NCBI RefSeq assembly: GCF_003286085.1
Contig: NW_020825706.1
Location: forward strand, 1,984,001 to 2,048,000
Direction: 5' to 3'
Source of the DNA: Drosophila persimilis
Lineage: Eukaryota; Arthropoda; Insecta; Diptera; Drosophilidae
DNA: 64,000 nucleotides
The position numbers and the translations under genes are program-made. This document shows, one piece after another, positions 24,395-36,143 of this stretch; the first letter of the stretch is position 1, and every line of letters begins with the position of its first letter. The notes beneath the pieces were generated by a model, which worked only from the letters and a program-made list of their open reading frames with translations, made no database searches and was not told where the DNA came from.

Positions 24395-26439
24395 CTACCT
24401 GCCATTGCGTTTGGTTTTGCGTTTGAGGAGATTAAAGTCGCCGTACTGGATGTGATTGTCGGTGAGGAATGGCACGTAAAAGGCACGCAGCAGCTGGTGC
24501 GACTTTTCGGGTATGAGGAACGGCAGACTCTTCATAATGGACCAGTCTTTGGTGCGCTTCGAGTAGCTGGGCTCCAGGGCCGTGTACTTGCCCTCATCAA
24601 AGTCGACAAGGAAGTCGCAGCGATCGTAGTCAAAGTACATGTGCTCGTTCTCCTGGTTGAGATCATTAAAGTAGGGATGCACCACTTGGGTGGCATTTGG
24701 TCCATCTACATAGTAGGCCGGCAGCATACCGCGGAACTCGGACTTGAGGAAACGCAACCGGAAGTTCCGGGCCGGGAAGAAGAAGCTGCCCGGATATCGG
24801 TGCCAGTCCTTGCCGATGCACACATTGTAGATCTGATTCGGATTGTACTGGGGCGTCGCCTTGAACTGATTGAGCTCCAGCATCAGGTCCATGGGCGCAT
24901 GGTAGTTCCGATACAAGGAAAACACTCGCGACAGCCCCAACAATGTGCTGGCCACCATCACAATGATGGCAATAAACATGGTGTGGTCGAGGTAGTGCAC
25001 GCCCGCCTTGATCTTGAATATCAGCATCTTGAAGCGGAAAAAGATACGCTGGTACACATCCACGGTGATGGCGCCGCACAGAGAGATCAGCGGGTACACG
25101 GGGAAGAGGAAACGCTCCTCCTTGTGTGGCTGGGCAAAGAACACCAAGAGCCACAGGTACAGCGGCGCCAGGGAGATGTAGTGCGGGAAGTTCAGCGTTG
25201 ACTTGGACTTGGCGGGCACAATTAGATAGTCCATAACCAGCATGATGGGTAGTTGAAGAGCCAGCAGCTAAAATGAAGACGAAATGAAGGCCTGCAGATG
25301 GGTGATCGGCCTATCAGACTCACCCAAATGATATTAAAGTTGAGGAAACCATTGACTATGTAATAACTGATTGGTTCAGTGCCAAAAATGTTCGGTCCAT
25401 GGCTGGTGAAGACGTTGTACCAGACGATGTTCAGGGGAGCGAAGGTTAACTTGCCGAAGTAGCTCGTATCGATGGCGATCATGGGAATGGCTACTGTCGC
25501 ACCCGAAATCAGAGTCCACTGGACAAAGGTTTTCCAGTCCCGCTGGCGCAGTAGCAGTTCCAGCACCAGCGGCACTCCAATCAACGCGGCGAATGGCCAA
25601 CCGAGCAGCGCCGAGATGGCCGTGAAGAAAATGGCGAGGCTATAGTGTTGCTGCCACCAGGCGGCCAAGGCGGAGCAGCCAAAGTACATGGAGAAGGAGG
25701 AGGGCAGCAGAGCCGTGCTGGAAACGAACATGCCTACGCTGAACAGCTGGAAAATCAACCAAAGGCGTCCTATGTGTATGCCAAACTCCTGACAAATGGA
25801 TCTGAAAGGAGTGCAAGAAGCGTTAGAGACGTTCTAGATGGCACCAGGGGGGTACGCACTTGTACATAAACCGCTCCATGACCGCGCAACCAAAGCCCAG
25901 CATGCAGCGCACCATATAGAAGATGAGTATCGGACTGGGATTGAAGATCTTCTGGTAAAAGTAGCCGGGCACACCCTGCAGCAGCAGATAAGTGTAAGAG
26001 CGCAGACCGAATTCTGGACTGTATTCCCACGTCTGTAGGCCATGGCCATTGATGATGTAGTGCAGCGGCTCCCAGTAGTTGAAGGTCTCATCGCAGTCGG
26101 CAATGTAGGCCCAAATGGCGCTGCACAGGCGAGCACTCACGAATGTCTTAAATGCTGTGTCCAGCCCGACACTGGGCGTGATGGGATTTGCATTGCTCGC
26201 CTCCGGCACACTGCTTGTGATTTGCTTTCTGCAAGAAAAACACATCTTAATTCAATGGAAATTGCATTTCTCTTATCCCGTACCTACCGCTTTTTTGACT
26301 CTTTTTCCTTTTTGTTGCCGGCCGGGGCGGCGTCCTTGTTATTACCATTGAGTCCCAGTCGCTTGGGTGGCTTCTTGGGCAGAATCTGGTTGTCTGCTTT
26401 GTTGGCAATGTATCGAGCCCGTGCCGAGGGAGGTGACAT
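24395..26439 (-). CDS. Alg9: Alg9, dolichol-linked oligosaccharide alpha-1,2-mannosyltransferase
   Basis: Exons 26439-26288, 26228-25860, 25801-25324 and 25267-24395 join in phase to 623 residues, close to the human protein (about 611). Alg9 is an ER membrane GT22 enzyme that adds mannose from dolichol-phosphate-mannose to the lumenal lipid-linked oligosaccharide. A lysine-rich cytosolic N-terminus (about 50 residues) precedes the first membrane segment. The GT22 loop DCDETFNYWEPLHYIINGHG follows at 95-114, with the acidic pair at 97-98. Many hydrophobic segments follow, then the family motif HKEERFLFPVYPLI and a long hydrophilic C-terminal domain ending KRKTKRNGR. The start is the first ATG in a good context (GATAATG). 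The promoter region is shared divergently with TfIIF-beta. Confidence 0.94.
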
Positions 26440-26842
26440 TATCTCTCAGCTTTATTGGGAAAAGCCCAGCGTGAAAAAATCTAATCAGAAATGCCAATTG
26501 GATATCAAACAGCTGATCAGTGCTGGGCAACGACTACCGCATTCAGTTTCTATCGCTCATAGGGATGGACAAACCTTGATGATGCATCACGCACGAGTAA
26601 CAAATCGTGCATGAATATTAGAAAGTATAAAATATAAGCAAAAGGCTTGTCATTCGAGAAAATTACATTGCAATTACATTATTTGCTGTTAGCTGCGAGG
26701 CAATATTTAGTTGTTTATAATTATTTAGTGCAAACATTTCGAAGAAGCGCTCATCGCTGGTGCCCTTGCTAATCACGCGATCATCTCTATCTTATGCCTT
26801 CGTCGCGTTGTAAGAAAAATTGTATATAATTTCTGGCCAAAA
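26440..26842. promoter_or_regulatory. Divergent promoter region between Alg9 and TfIIF-beta
   Basis: 403 bp separate the two start codons, which point away from each other. I found no perfect DRE or TATA box. This is also where the putative 96C/86C junction falls. Confidence 0.55.
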
Positions 26843-27752
26843 ATGTCTAAAGACGATAAAGACAAGGTGCAAATTATTGATAAGGACTTGGATCTATCCA
26901 ATGCTGGACGCGGCGTTTGGCTGGTGAAAGTACCCAAATACATTGCACAGAAATGGGAGAAGGCTCCCTCAAATATGGACGTGGGCAAACTGCGGATCAG
27001 CAAGACGCCGGGACAAAAGGCCCAGGTGTCACTCTCACTCACACCTGCCGTGCTGGCCCTCGATCCGGACGAGAAGATTCCCACAGAGCACGTCTTGGAC
27101 GTGTCGCAGGTGACGAAGCAAACGTTAGGGGTATTCTCGCACATGGCTCCAGAGGCGGCGGCCAACATTGGCAAGGAGAACTCGACAGCACCGGGCGCCG
27201 CGCCGGACAACGAAAAGCTATATATGGAGGGCCGCATTGTCCAGAAGTTGGAGTGCCGCCCCATAGCGGACACATGTTATATGAAGCTGAAGCTGGAGTC
27301 CATTCGCAAGGCGTCGGAGCCACAGCGACGGGTGCAGCCCATTGATAAGATTGTCCAGAACTTCAAACCTGTCAAGGATCACGCTCATAATGTAAATCAG
27401 TATATCATACCTTTTGAATCTGTTCGCAATTTTAATTTTTTGGTTTTTCCAGATCGAGTATCGGGAGCGTAAGAAGGCGGAGGGCAAGAAGGCTCGTGAC
27501 GACAAGAATTCCGTGATGGATATGCTCTTCCATGCATTTGAAAAGCATCAGTACTACAACATTAAGGATCTGGTGAAAATCACGAACCAGCCTATTAGTT
27601 ATCTAAAAGAGATTCTCAAGGATGTCTGCGACTACAACATGAAAAATCCGCACAAAAACATGTGGGAGCTCAAGAAAGAGTATCGCCACTACAAGACTGA
27701 GGAGAAAAAGGACGAGGAAGAGCACAAGTCGGGCAGCAGCGATTCGGAATAA
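26843..27752 (+). CDS. TfIIFbeta: General transcription factor IIF beta subunit (RAP30)
   Basis: Exons 26843-27391 and 27453-27752 (61-bp intron, phase 0) give 282 residues. TFIIF-beta binds RNA polymerase II and brings it to the promoter complex with the alpha subunit. The N-terminal dimerisation domain starts DLDLSNAGRGVWLVKVPKYI and continues WEKAPSNMDVGKLRISK. The linker contains VDP-like and GRIVQKLECRPIAD blocks. The C-terminal winged helix reads LFHAFEKHQYYNIKDLVKIT, then QPISYLKEILKDVC and KNMWELKKEYRHY. An acidic tail ends HKSGSSDSE. The translation start lies in a favourable AAAAATG context. Without splicing the frame ends early at 27472. Confidence 0.96.
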
Positions 27753-28909
27753 CATTCCATCCGATCCATACTCGCACCGAATGCCATTTATTGTCCGGTG
27801 ATCACTGCGAAATAGTACCTTTAACTATCGCAATTGCATTAAAACATATTTAAGTACGATAATTGCATATTTTCTTTTATATTCTTATGACTACTTAGAG
27901 CTACAAAAAAATGGATTTTTGTTGGTTTTGTTTGCACATTTGTAAATAGATGTTCAGGCCTTAAATCAGGTAAAATATGCATATGTATGGTACGTACTGT
28001 ATGCTAATTTGTGTATAATGTATACAATAGATTATGCTGTTTGGTGTATATGTACATTCCCCAGCTAGCTTCTCTTATTTACAGTTAAAATTTCAGAAGA
28101 AAATTTATATTTTTGATACATTTGTACACTACGAGATCAGGTACTTGATGCTAGTACTATCAGCTCATGAATTCCCGAAACACTTCCAGCAACTTAGCCA
28201 TTAAATAAAATTTCTTCTCTGATTTTGTCTGAAATGCGAACAACCAAAACATTCACTGATGTTTGATAATGATAATGAAATGAAATAAGGGAAATAAAAA
28301 TGCAAGAAATTAAATGAAAAATAACTCATACAGGCCGATCGTTCCACAGATCGAGGCTATAGTCTCGTAGGCCTTGCAGGGTATAAAAACTAAAAAAATA
28401 ATAATACAAAATTAATGAAATGAAATTAATGGCAAATAATAGAAATCAAAATTAAAGAAAATTAAAACAAACAAAAAAATGTCTTAAACAATAAATCATA
28501 ACCGAAAAAGAGGCAAGAATTATTCGACACACATTTGAAGGGCGATCTGAAATTTGTTCAATGCTTAAGGAAATCGAGCTTAAATAATACTGTTCCAAAA
28601 TTTGCCGACATATATATGGCATAGTCGACAGACGGTAAAGGTATAAAATTACACTTAAAGATAAATATATGCACGTGCTCAAAAAAATTCAACTAAAATA
28701 TTGCATGGCTATTGGGAGCCTCTTAATTTTGCAGTACAGCTGGGAAAAGTGCAGCATTTGCAGACCCTGCGGAGACACAATATAATGTGTTAGAAAATTC
28801 GATATGAACACAGAAAACAGACAACTATACACACTGTACACCCACTAGGAGACGGCTAATCTACAGAGAAATAGGCTAATACACATTAAACATTAAGACA
28901 GGACAAATT
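27753..28909. other. Convergent 3' flanks of TfIIF-beta and Cap-H2
   Basis: AT-rich DNA with ATTAAA near 27838 as a likely TfIIF-beta polyadenylation signal. No coding exon or RNA gene was recognised. Confidence 0.55.
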
Positions 28910-31900
28910 CTACTGATTCTTCTCCGACCACATCGCAGAAGAAGCCATCGACGATATACCAGAGTCCCCATCATCTCGCGATTGGGAAACTTTCGGTATG
29001 GCCTCAATTAATCGCACCATTTTCACATGCGCTTCTGCTGTCACTGGTACAACTTCCGTTGACTTGCGTTTTAGTCGTTTCTTATCCGCAGCCGGCTTTG
29101 TCTTAACCACATTCAAATTGCCAATATCATCTTCTGGATGGACTTGTTTGCGCTCCGTACTCATGAGTTGCATTTTATACTCGGAAATGTCGATGGGCTT
29201 GCTTTTATCACGATCTACATTTTTCAGCACGATATTCCCGTCATTGAGCTGCAAGTGAAAAGCGAAATGCCATATAAATCGGTTGCAGAACTATCTCACA
29301 TCGTCAACAGCTTACCAATTTCAATGAGGCAAAAAAATGCCGACCCATGGTGGTATTATCTTTGCCCTGCATCACATCGGCCAGTGTAGCTCTGCCATGG
29401 CCCTGCTGACACGTTTCGATGATCTCGGTTCCCAAATCTTGAAATTTGAAATTCTGCCTTTCGTGAGCTACTTCCAGCATGGGCGCTATTTTGATGTGCC
29501 AATCCCTCACCTGCAATTAAATTGGTTAGTTCTTTTCTTGGATTGAAAGTGTAATCTTAAGGGTTTCCTACCAGATCGCTGGAGTCTGAAAAGCCTCCTT
29601 TGTCAATTCGGAACGGATTATCAACTCCCAGGTCACTGCCATGAGTACTGTTCGCATCATCCCTCCAGTCGTCGTGGGCCATCGCACTTCCAGGTCTGCT
29701 TGGGTTAGTCGGCGCTTCGTTTATGTTTAAACTACTTAAAATTGAGTCAATTTGTGTGGTACCTAAGCCACTGTCGTCTAGGTTGGTTTGATCATTTGCT
29801 GGCACCGATGCTCCTGCATCTGGTTGTGTGGTATCTAGAGCAGGGACATCTGCCTTGGGTTGATCATCTGCAGACATAGCTGCTGCGTCAAGTTGTGTGG
29901 CATCTAAGCCACTGTCGTCACCGTTGGCTTGCCCATTTGCAGGCAATGCTGCTGCCTCTAGTTGTGTGGCATTTACAGGCAGTACTGCTTTGTCAGTTTG
30001 TGTGTCATTTAAGCCACTGCCGTCCACGTTGGCGGATTCATTTGCTTCTGCCTCAAGTTGTGTGGCATCTAAACCACTGTCACATTTATCCAACGCTGCG
30101 GCGACAAGCTTTTTGTCATCTGCAGGACCTTCGTCCCCGTCGGTAGGTTCGCTAAATCCAAGAAGGGTTTCAACCGATATTGGCCGCGAATCGTACCTCA
30201 TGTCGTCAACGCCAGAGTCGTGAGTGGGTCGCCGAAAGCCCAAGAAATCTATTTAGAAGCAAGTTAAAGCTAATAATTTCTAGCAAACATGAGAAATGTT
30301 GGAAAATCAAGACACATACTATTATCCAAGTCAAACTCCAAGCTTAGCCTCATTGGATCATTACGTTCTCTGCCTGTGGCAGATTCTTCGGTATACTCTA
30401 CGATCGCAGGTGTCAACAGTCGGACAGCTTTTGGAGGCTTTGGTTCTGCATCTCGTTTGGTGGGAATGCGCTAAAATGGGTGAATAAAAAGAAAATTAGT
30501 TATAAACATTGAATGGCCAGGGATGTGCACTACTTACAGCCTTCTTGAACAAATCGAAGTCTGTTGGAAGCTTGAAAAGGTTTCTCCGTCTTAGACGGGC
30601 TTCGGGAATCCCAAAAATGTTAAATTCAAGCGGATAACAGACTTCTATTGGAATGGTCACAACTTCTTCGACGAAAGTGGGCGGCCGTTCAGGAGATTCG
30701 TCTTCCGTTATACCAACCAGAGCCCGCATCTCGTCATCGATGAGCACAGTGACGGTATCCTTGTTGGGCACTCCTGGTAGAATATCTCTGACCATCACCT
30801 TGGGCGACAGCGACTGCAGGCGACGTTCGTCGATATCTGAAAGTACAACACCTTCGTCGTCAGAAGACAGGCCTGCAAAAACTGTTCGCAAGTCAAGTGT
30901 GCAAATTCGCGGATAATGTCCACAACAAAAGATGCAAAAAAAGAAACAATAATGTGAGTATCAACTTCTACAAAAACAAAAAATGATTCAAAAAATCTTA
31001 TCCGTAGTACGCTTAAAGTATTGGGTTAGTGATTAGTTTACCTTTCGGCTTTTCGCAACCGATTGTCAACGCATTCATTTCAGAGTCCGCAGTGTCCAAG
31101 ATACTCGACTCGTTCCGTGTAGCTGGCAGGAGGGTGCTGCTCAAAGCAGGTCCTTCCACTAGGCTTGCACTCAAAGCGGCACTCTCAAGTTTGCTGCTGT
31201 CCAGCGTCGTGATATCCAGGGTCATACCCAGACCCGAGTCCGATGAGTTTAACGTTTGCAACTTTTCCCTCGGGTTTAGCGTTTCATTCACTTCCATAGG
31301 CTCCGACACCTCTTCTGGCATCGTCCCGATAGATGAGTCCAATGCCTCCATTGCTTCATCTTCTGTTCGCGGCTTTTTATTGCAACTGGCATCGATCTCC
31401 ACCGCCTCGAGCGTTCTTTTCATTGTTTCCGCCAACATGCTTCCACTGCTTCTCGCCCTCACTGTGGCACCATAGCGCGAGGCCAGCATTTGGTTCTCCA
31501 GGGCAATGTATTCAGAGAGAAACTCATCCGTGGTCATGTGAACGTTGAGAATATCCTGACTAAGATTCTGCGAATTAACGTACTCTTTAATCAGACTGAG
31601 TCGCTCGAATTGTATGTCGGGGAGCAGCGTATTGTAGCGGTGCTCGATGTGATAAGTGAACAGCTTATACTGCTTCTTTTCATCGATCTCCGAGGCCTGA
31701 CGGGGATCCACGATCGGGGCATTTCGCCACAGATTGGGAGGCGTATGGTCCTGGTACAGATACTCGATCGTTCTGTTTCTGCTACACTTTGCCATGCCCG
31801 TTGTACTAAACCGCTTCTCCTCGGACATTGTCTTGAAGGCTCGTGGTTCTAGATTCACCAGAAACGGATCAATGGTTTTTTGCGCGAGTTTTTTTACTCG

Positions 31901-32935
31901 ACGCTTCCGTGGTTCTTCCGGCTTGGGTGCACTGCTCTCCTGGCTGTAAAGAGAAAGGGGATGGCGGTTAGGATGATTAGCATACCACTGAGAATTGGAT
32001 AATTCAGAGAAGTAGAAGTCACACTGCTCTCATGTTGCCGTAGACTAAACAGATCTCTTATTTGAGCATTTAGTAAACAGGAATCCGAACACGAACCGGC
32101 GTGTAGATCAAGTAAACAAATCGATAGAAAGGGGAAGCGCAAGAGAAACGCTGATAAGAGGTACAATTTCGCATCCGATAACGAAGAAACACCGCTGAAG
32201 CGGTCGTCTTTGAAGAGCACATGGAACCGGCCGGCAGCATCTACTTCTCTCCCTCTCTTCGCCCCACAAACACGCACGTGGTACTCACCCACTGGTATTC
32301 TTTTCACTGGCTTCGCGTTGCGCTGATGACATTGACTCGTTTATGTGCTCCGTGGTTTGGCCGATGTACTCCACGCGATCGGCATAGATCTTTCCCAACG
32401 ACTGGATGGCACTGCCGCCACAACCCAGCGCAACACGACGCGGCACATTCCTGTCCTTGCAAAGCCGTAGCAGATGATTGCCGTACTGGGGAATACATTT
32501 TTATACACACAATTCTTATATAATTGAATCATGCTTACATATTCCGTGGAGAGACGTAGGTCCGTGGAGTAGTCAGAGTTCTTACTGATCTCCTCGAGGA
32601 GCACCACCAGGATGGATAGATCTGGCTGCTCCTCATATGCAACGATGCTCTTGGCGACATTTGTTGCAGGCCGTTGTCTAGCCACCTCTAAGACTTGCTC
32701 CCTCTGCTTTTTGGTGGAAGCGGGATCTATAGAGAATGTTAAAAATTAGATTTCCATTCATTCATTCAGCATTCAGCCATTCATAAGTATGGAAATAGCG
32801 CTGACTTAATCGGTGTTGATCGGTTTGTTTGTCTTTGGACCGGACCGAAACGCTATGGGCGGCGGCGCAGACAGTGGCGTCAGCATGAAACCACAGATGC
32901 AACTTACCGGATTCCTCAAACGGGTCCCCGTCCAT
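28910..32935 (-). CDS. Cap-H2: Cap-H2, kleisin subunit of condensin II
   Basis: Nine exons: 32935-32908, 32726-32539, 32485-32289, 31943-31042, 30872-30538, 30470-30320, 30248-29572, 29510-29316 and 29248-28910. They join in phase to 1003 residues. The kleisin bridges SMC2 and SMC4; in flies condensin II unpairs homologues and disperses polytene chromosomes. The N-terminal part has GSAIQSLGKIYADRVEYIGQ, matching the SMC2-binding region of H2 kleisins. The C-terminal winged helix includes VRDWHIKIAPMLEVAHERQ and FFASLKLLNDGNIVLKN. The last exon has DSGISS at residues 986-991, the Slimb/beta-TrCP degron known for fly Cap-H2, which supports the identification. The middle is low-complexity and contains an internal DSGL..TQ repeat array (residues 657-768). 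Confidence 0.93.
28949..28966 (-). other. Slimb (beta-TrCP) degron DSGISS of Cap-H2
   Basis: Codons for Asp-Ser-Gly-Ile-Ser-Ser, a perfect DSGphiXS phosphodegron, 12 residues from the C-terminus. In D. melanogaster, SCF-Slimb recognition of this tail keeps condensin II low in interphase. Confidence 0.85.
29746..30081 (-). repeat. Degenerate coding repeat array in Cap-H2 exon 7
   Basis: Six irregularly spaced units (17-31 residues apart) read DSGLDATQLE, GSGLNDTQTD, VNATQLEAA, DSGLDATQLD, PALDTTQPD and DSGLGTTQID. The DNA shows recurring TGTGTGGCATCTAAGCCACT-type strings on the plus strand, so the array probably arose by tandem duplication. Confidence 0.88.
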
Positions 32936-33285
32936 TGCTTATGCCACAAAACTGTTTAATATTTTAACTTTTACGCGGTTTTCATTATGAGCGAGCATTC
33001 TGCGACAGGTTCCGTTGCTACTATTCCACACATAAACGCACTTACACATACGGACAGAGACACGAGGAGGGAGTAGTTTACAAAATGGTGGAGGCACGCT
33101 TCACTTTGCGTGGGCGTCACACAGAAATCATAACAATTACACGACAAACTTATTTTCACTTTGATCCAATAACGACTGAGAACTGTTATATTTCTTATTT
33201 TACGATTTGGCGCGAATGAAAGGAAAATATTTTCCCATTCGTCAGATATATGTATATAGGATTGTGACCGCGGATTTATCGTGCG

Positions 33286-33490
33286 ACCCTCAGAAATATA
33301 TCGAAACATACCGCCTAATTTTCAAAATATACCGTAAATATACTGACGAATTCAAATTATATTTTACATATTCCTCGTTTTTGATATTCCGTCGAATATT
33401 ATTAGCTATATAGAACATTTAGCCATGCCATCATAGTTTTATACGATTGATGAATCAATTTTCTATTTAACTGGTGTAATGCTTTTATTG
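33286..33490 (+). repeat. AT-rich promoter-proximal repeat family, copy A
   Basis: This shares long stretches with 40905-41090 read on the opposite strand: ATATACCGTAAATATACT, ACATATTCCTCG, TTCCGTCGAATATTA and ATTTAGCCATGCC. It lies just upstream of Cap-H2. Confidence 0.82.
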
Positions 33491-33589
33491 CATTTTGCGA
33501 AATAAGTCAAACAAAAAACAAGTAGCGAAATGGTCAATCAAAACAAACGAAAAAGGAAATTGGTCAATTTTCATATTCCATTGAATAAT

Positions 33590-33780
33590 TCTGACTAACT
33601 AAATCTCTCAGCAATGCCCACATAGTTTTATCCCATTGATGAATAAAATTTCTACAAGATTGGATAGTTTTTAATCCTTGCTTTTATTGTATTTATTGTA
33701 AAAAAAGGTTTAAACAAAAAAGTTCAACAAACAAAAACGATCGCTATATTGCGTATAAGCCGTATTATAGGCCTTTGTCT
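33590..33780 (+). repeat. AT-rich repeat family, copy B (partial)
   Basis: It resembles the second half of copy A: GCCCACATAGTTTTAT, ATTGATGAATAAAAT and GCTTTTATTG occur in the same order. Confidence 0.65.
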
Positions 33781-34109
33781 ACCCTATTTTGTTAGACAAT
33801 AGACAATAAGCTTTAAAATATCGGTGAAATATTGAAAATAATATTGAATAATATTAAAATATATTGAAAATATATTGTTTTTGCCTGGGATGACAAACAT
33901 ATTCACAATTCCATAACATCCATTTCCCCCAGGGTATGTGTGCATGGAATGAGACTCATTTTTGTCAATCGGGTAAAAGAGGTCCTTACCCGATTCAAGT
34001 TCGGTTATCGATACTATCGACTGGTTACGAGTGGTGCGCGCCAAATCTATCTTTTTTGAATGTGAGCGACAAGAATTTAAATGTTATCAACCGGGCCATT
34101 ACCGATTCA

Positions 34110-34345
34110 ACAAATACGACGATTCCCTCAATTTTGATCTTCCGTCGAATATCAGCTATATGGAAGATTTAGCCATGCCCACATAATTTTATACGATTGA
34201 TGAATCAATTTTCTACTTGATTGACTTAATTTAAATAATAGCTTTTATTGGATTTCTATATAACGTTGAAAATGTAATTTAATAGATTGATGAAACTGGC
34301 AAAATATACCATTATATACCGATATACCGTAAATATACCGTCGGT
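34110..34345 (+). repeat. AT-rich repeat family, copy C
   Basis: Contains CTTCCGTCGAATAT, TTTAGCCATGCCCACATAA, GATTGATGAATCAATTTTCT and GCTTTTATTGGATTTC, in the same order as copies A and D. It ends in ATATACCGTAAATATACCG strings. Confidence 0.78.
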
Positions 34346-34460
34346 ATATGCGGTCACCGCATAGCATCTTATGGGCGGTTGAAATAGCGAAGGTTGGCAG
34401 TGTATATTTTATTCCTGCAAAACCGCATTTGGTCTTTGGTGGCGTTTGAAGTTTTTCGAC

Positions 34461-34521
34461 GATCAAAAAAAAAAATGCCTGCAAATAAAAAAATTGAAGG
34501 AAACTCTAAAGGTAAACGAAG
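34461..34521 (+). repeat. Intact inverted copy of the first exon of the disrupted gene
   Basis: About 60 bp match the minus strand around 36143 and 34980 once the transposon is removed: ATGCCTGCAAATAAA, then AAATTGAAGGAAAC, then CTAAAGGTAAA. The exon copy is 34475-34511 (MPANKKIEGNSK) with a donor-like GGTAAA. It has no downstream exon of its own in this orientation. Confidence 0.75.
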
Positions 34522-36143
34522 GTAAAAGGGCGTTCGCCCAAGGTGTTGCGCACCTTCAGGCAGCGCTTCTGCGACAGGGTTCTTTTTTTTCGCCCGTACC
34601 CAGGGCGAGGACGCGGCGCTGGCACTCGCCGAAAGCCACGCCATGGCTGCTGGTGGGCCCGTCGTCCTCTGCGACGGGCAGTTCAAAAATCGTCTCGAGA
34701 CCGGTGGGCCTCGACTTTGCGATGGCGTCTGGGAGCCGGTGGTCGGCTTCAGGCTGGGCTTCGTGGCCAGGCGGCTGGGCTGCTGGCGGCTGGGAGTAAG
34801 ACTGGGCCTGGCGGTGCTCTGGCTCTTGCTCTTGCAGGCGCGCGGCGGCATTTGGCGCCGAACCACAGTCGCGGTTGCCACCGATCCTGCATCCCCCGTT
34901 ATACTCCCAGCTGAAATGAGACGAAATGAGAAATGATTTACGACTGTCCGATGGCCGCAGAACCCAGTACTTCCTTTACCTTTAGCGTTTCCTTCAATTT
35001 TTATACCCGATACTCAAAATGAGTATTGGGGTATATTAGATTTGTGGTAAAAGTGGATGTGTGTAACGTCCAGAAGGAATCGTTTCCGACCCCATAAAGT
35101 ATATATATTCTTGATCAGCATCAATAGCCGAGTCGATTGAGCCATGTCTGTCTGTCCGTCTGTCCGTCTGTCCGTCCGTCCGTCTGTCCGTCTGTCCGTC
35201 TGTCCGTCCCCTTCAGCGCCTAATGCTCAAAGACTATAAGAGCTAGAGCAACGATGTTTTGGATCCAGACTTCTGTGATATGTCACTGCTCCAAAAATAT
35301 TTCAAAACTTTGCCCCGCCCACTTCCGCCCCCACAAAGGGCGAAAATCTGTGGCATCCACAATTTCGACGATACGAGAAAACTAAAAACGCAGAATCGTA
35401 GAAGATGACTATATCTTACAGAGTGCAAAATCTGAACCAGATCGTATAATTATTACAGCCAGAATCACGAAAACAATTTCACTCTTTCTCGCTCTGTCTC
35501 ACTCTAACACACAGGTTTCATGGTCGGTTTTGCCAATTGCAAAATATGAGTTCAAGGATCTCAGAACCTATAAAAGCCAGAGCAACCAAATTTGGTATCC
35601 ACACTCCTGTGATATCGGACCTTGACCGTTTCCTGTCCAAATTTCGCCACACCCCCTTCCGCCCCCGCAAAGGACGAAAATCTGAGGCAACCACAAATCT
35701 CAGAGACTATTAAGGCTAGAATAACCAAATTTGGTACACACACTCCTTTAAGATGTCACTATAAAACGTATATCTCAGAATTTCGCCCCACCCCCATCCG
35801 CCCCCACAAAGGACGAAAATCTGTTGCATCCACAATATTGCAGATTCGAGAAAACTAAAAACGCAGAATCATAGATAATGACCATATCTATTAGATTGCT
35901 GAATCTGGATCAGATCAGATCATTTTTATAGCCAAAAGGAACAAATCAATTTGCAGTGGCTACGCAGCGCCCGACGTCACGCTCAGACTGATTTTCTGTC
36001 TCTCTCGCACGCACTCTTTGTCGTGTCGTTTAATATTAGCGTCTGCCGGAGGAGAGCCATACTGACTTAGTATCGGGTATAACTGTAGAGTTGCGGTGTC
36101 CGCAGCAACTCACAACGTTCCCCCTCGTTTTATTTGCAGGCAT
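34514..36143 (-). pseudogene. Unidentified two-exon gene broken by a transposon in exon 1 and a frameshift in exon 2
   Basis: Exon 1 starts with ATG at 36143 (MPANK), is interrupted by the 1.1-kb repeat (35001-36129), and resumes as KIEGNAK before a GGTAAA donor near 34979. A TTTCAG acceptor near 34912 opens exon 2: GSITGDAGSVATATVVRRQ, then PRACKSKSQSTARPSLTP and QTPSQSRGPPVSR, a basic Ser/Pro/Thr-rich segment. The protein-like reading then jumps frame to TIFELPVAEDDGPTSSHGVA, QRRVLALGTGEKKRTLSQKR and CLKVRNTLGERPF. It ends where the inverted exon-1 copy begins. I do not recognise the protein. The alternative is that the open minus frame 34881-34369 is real as it stands, but its last third is unlike protein. 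Confidence 0.5.
35001..36129 (-). mobile_element. 1.1-kb non-autonomous repeat, copy 4 (minus orientation)
   Basis: Full-length 1129-bp copy with the same termini as copies 1-3, inserted in an A-run. By eye it resembles copy 1 (7792-8897) most closely, sharing its second-module sequence AAACGGTCAAGGTCCGATAT. The uninterrupted site can be compared directly with 34481-34500. Confidence 0.9.

Noticed and set aside
24452..25201. 249-codon plus-strand frame opposite Alg9
   Set aside because: It is the antisense shadow of the last Alg9 exon; codon pattern and protein similarity belong to the minus strand.
34446..34914. Plus-strand frames at 34446-34914
   Set aside because: They read antisense to exon 2 of the broken gene; only the first 37 bases of the exon-1 copy (34475-34511) are meaningful on this strand.
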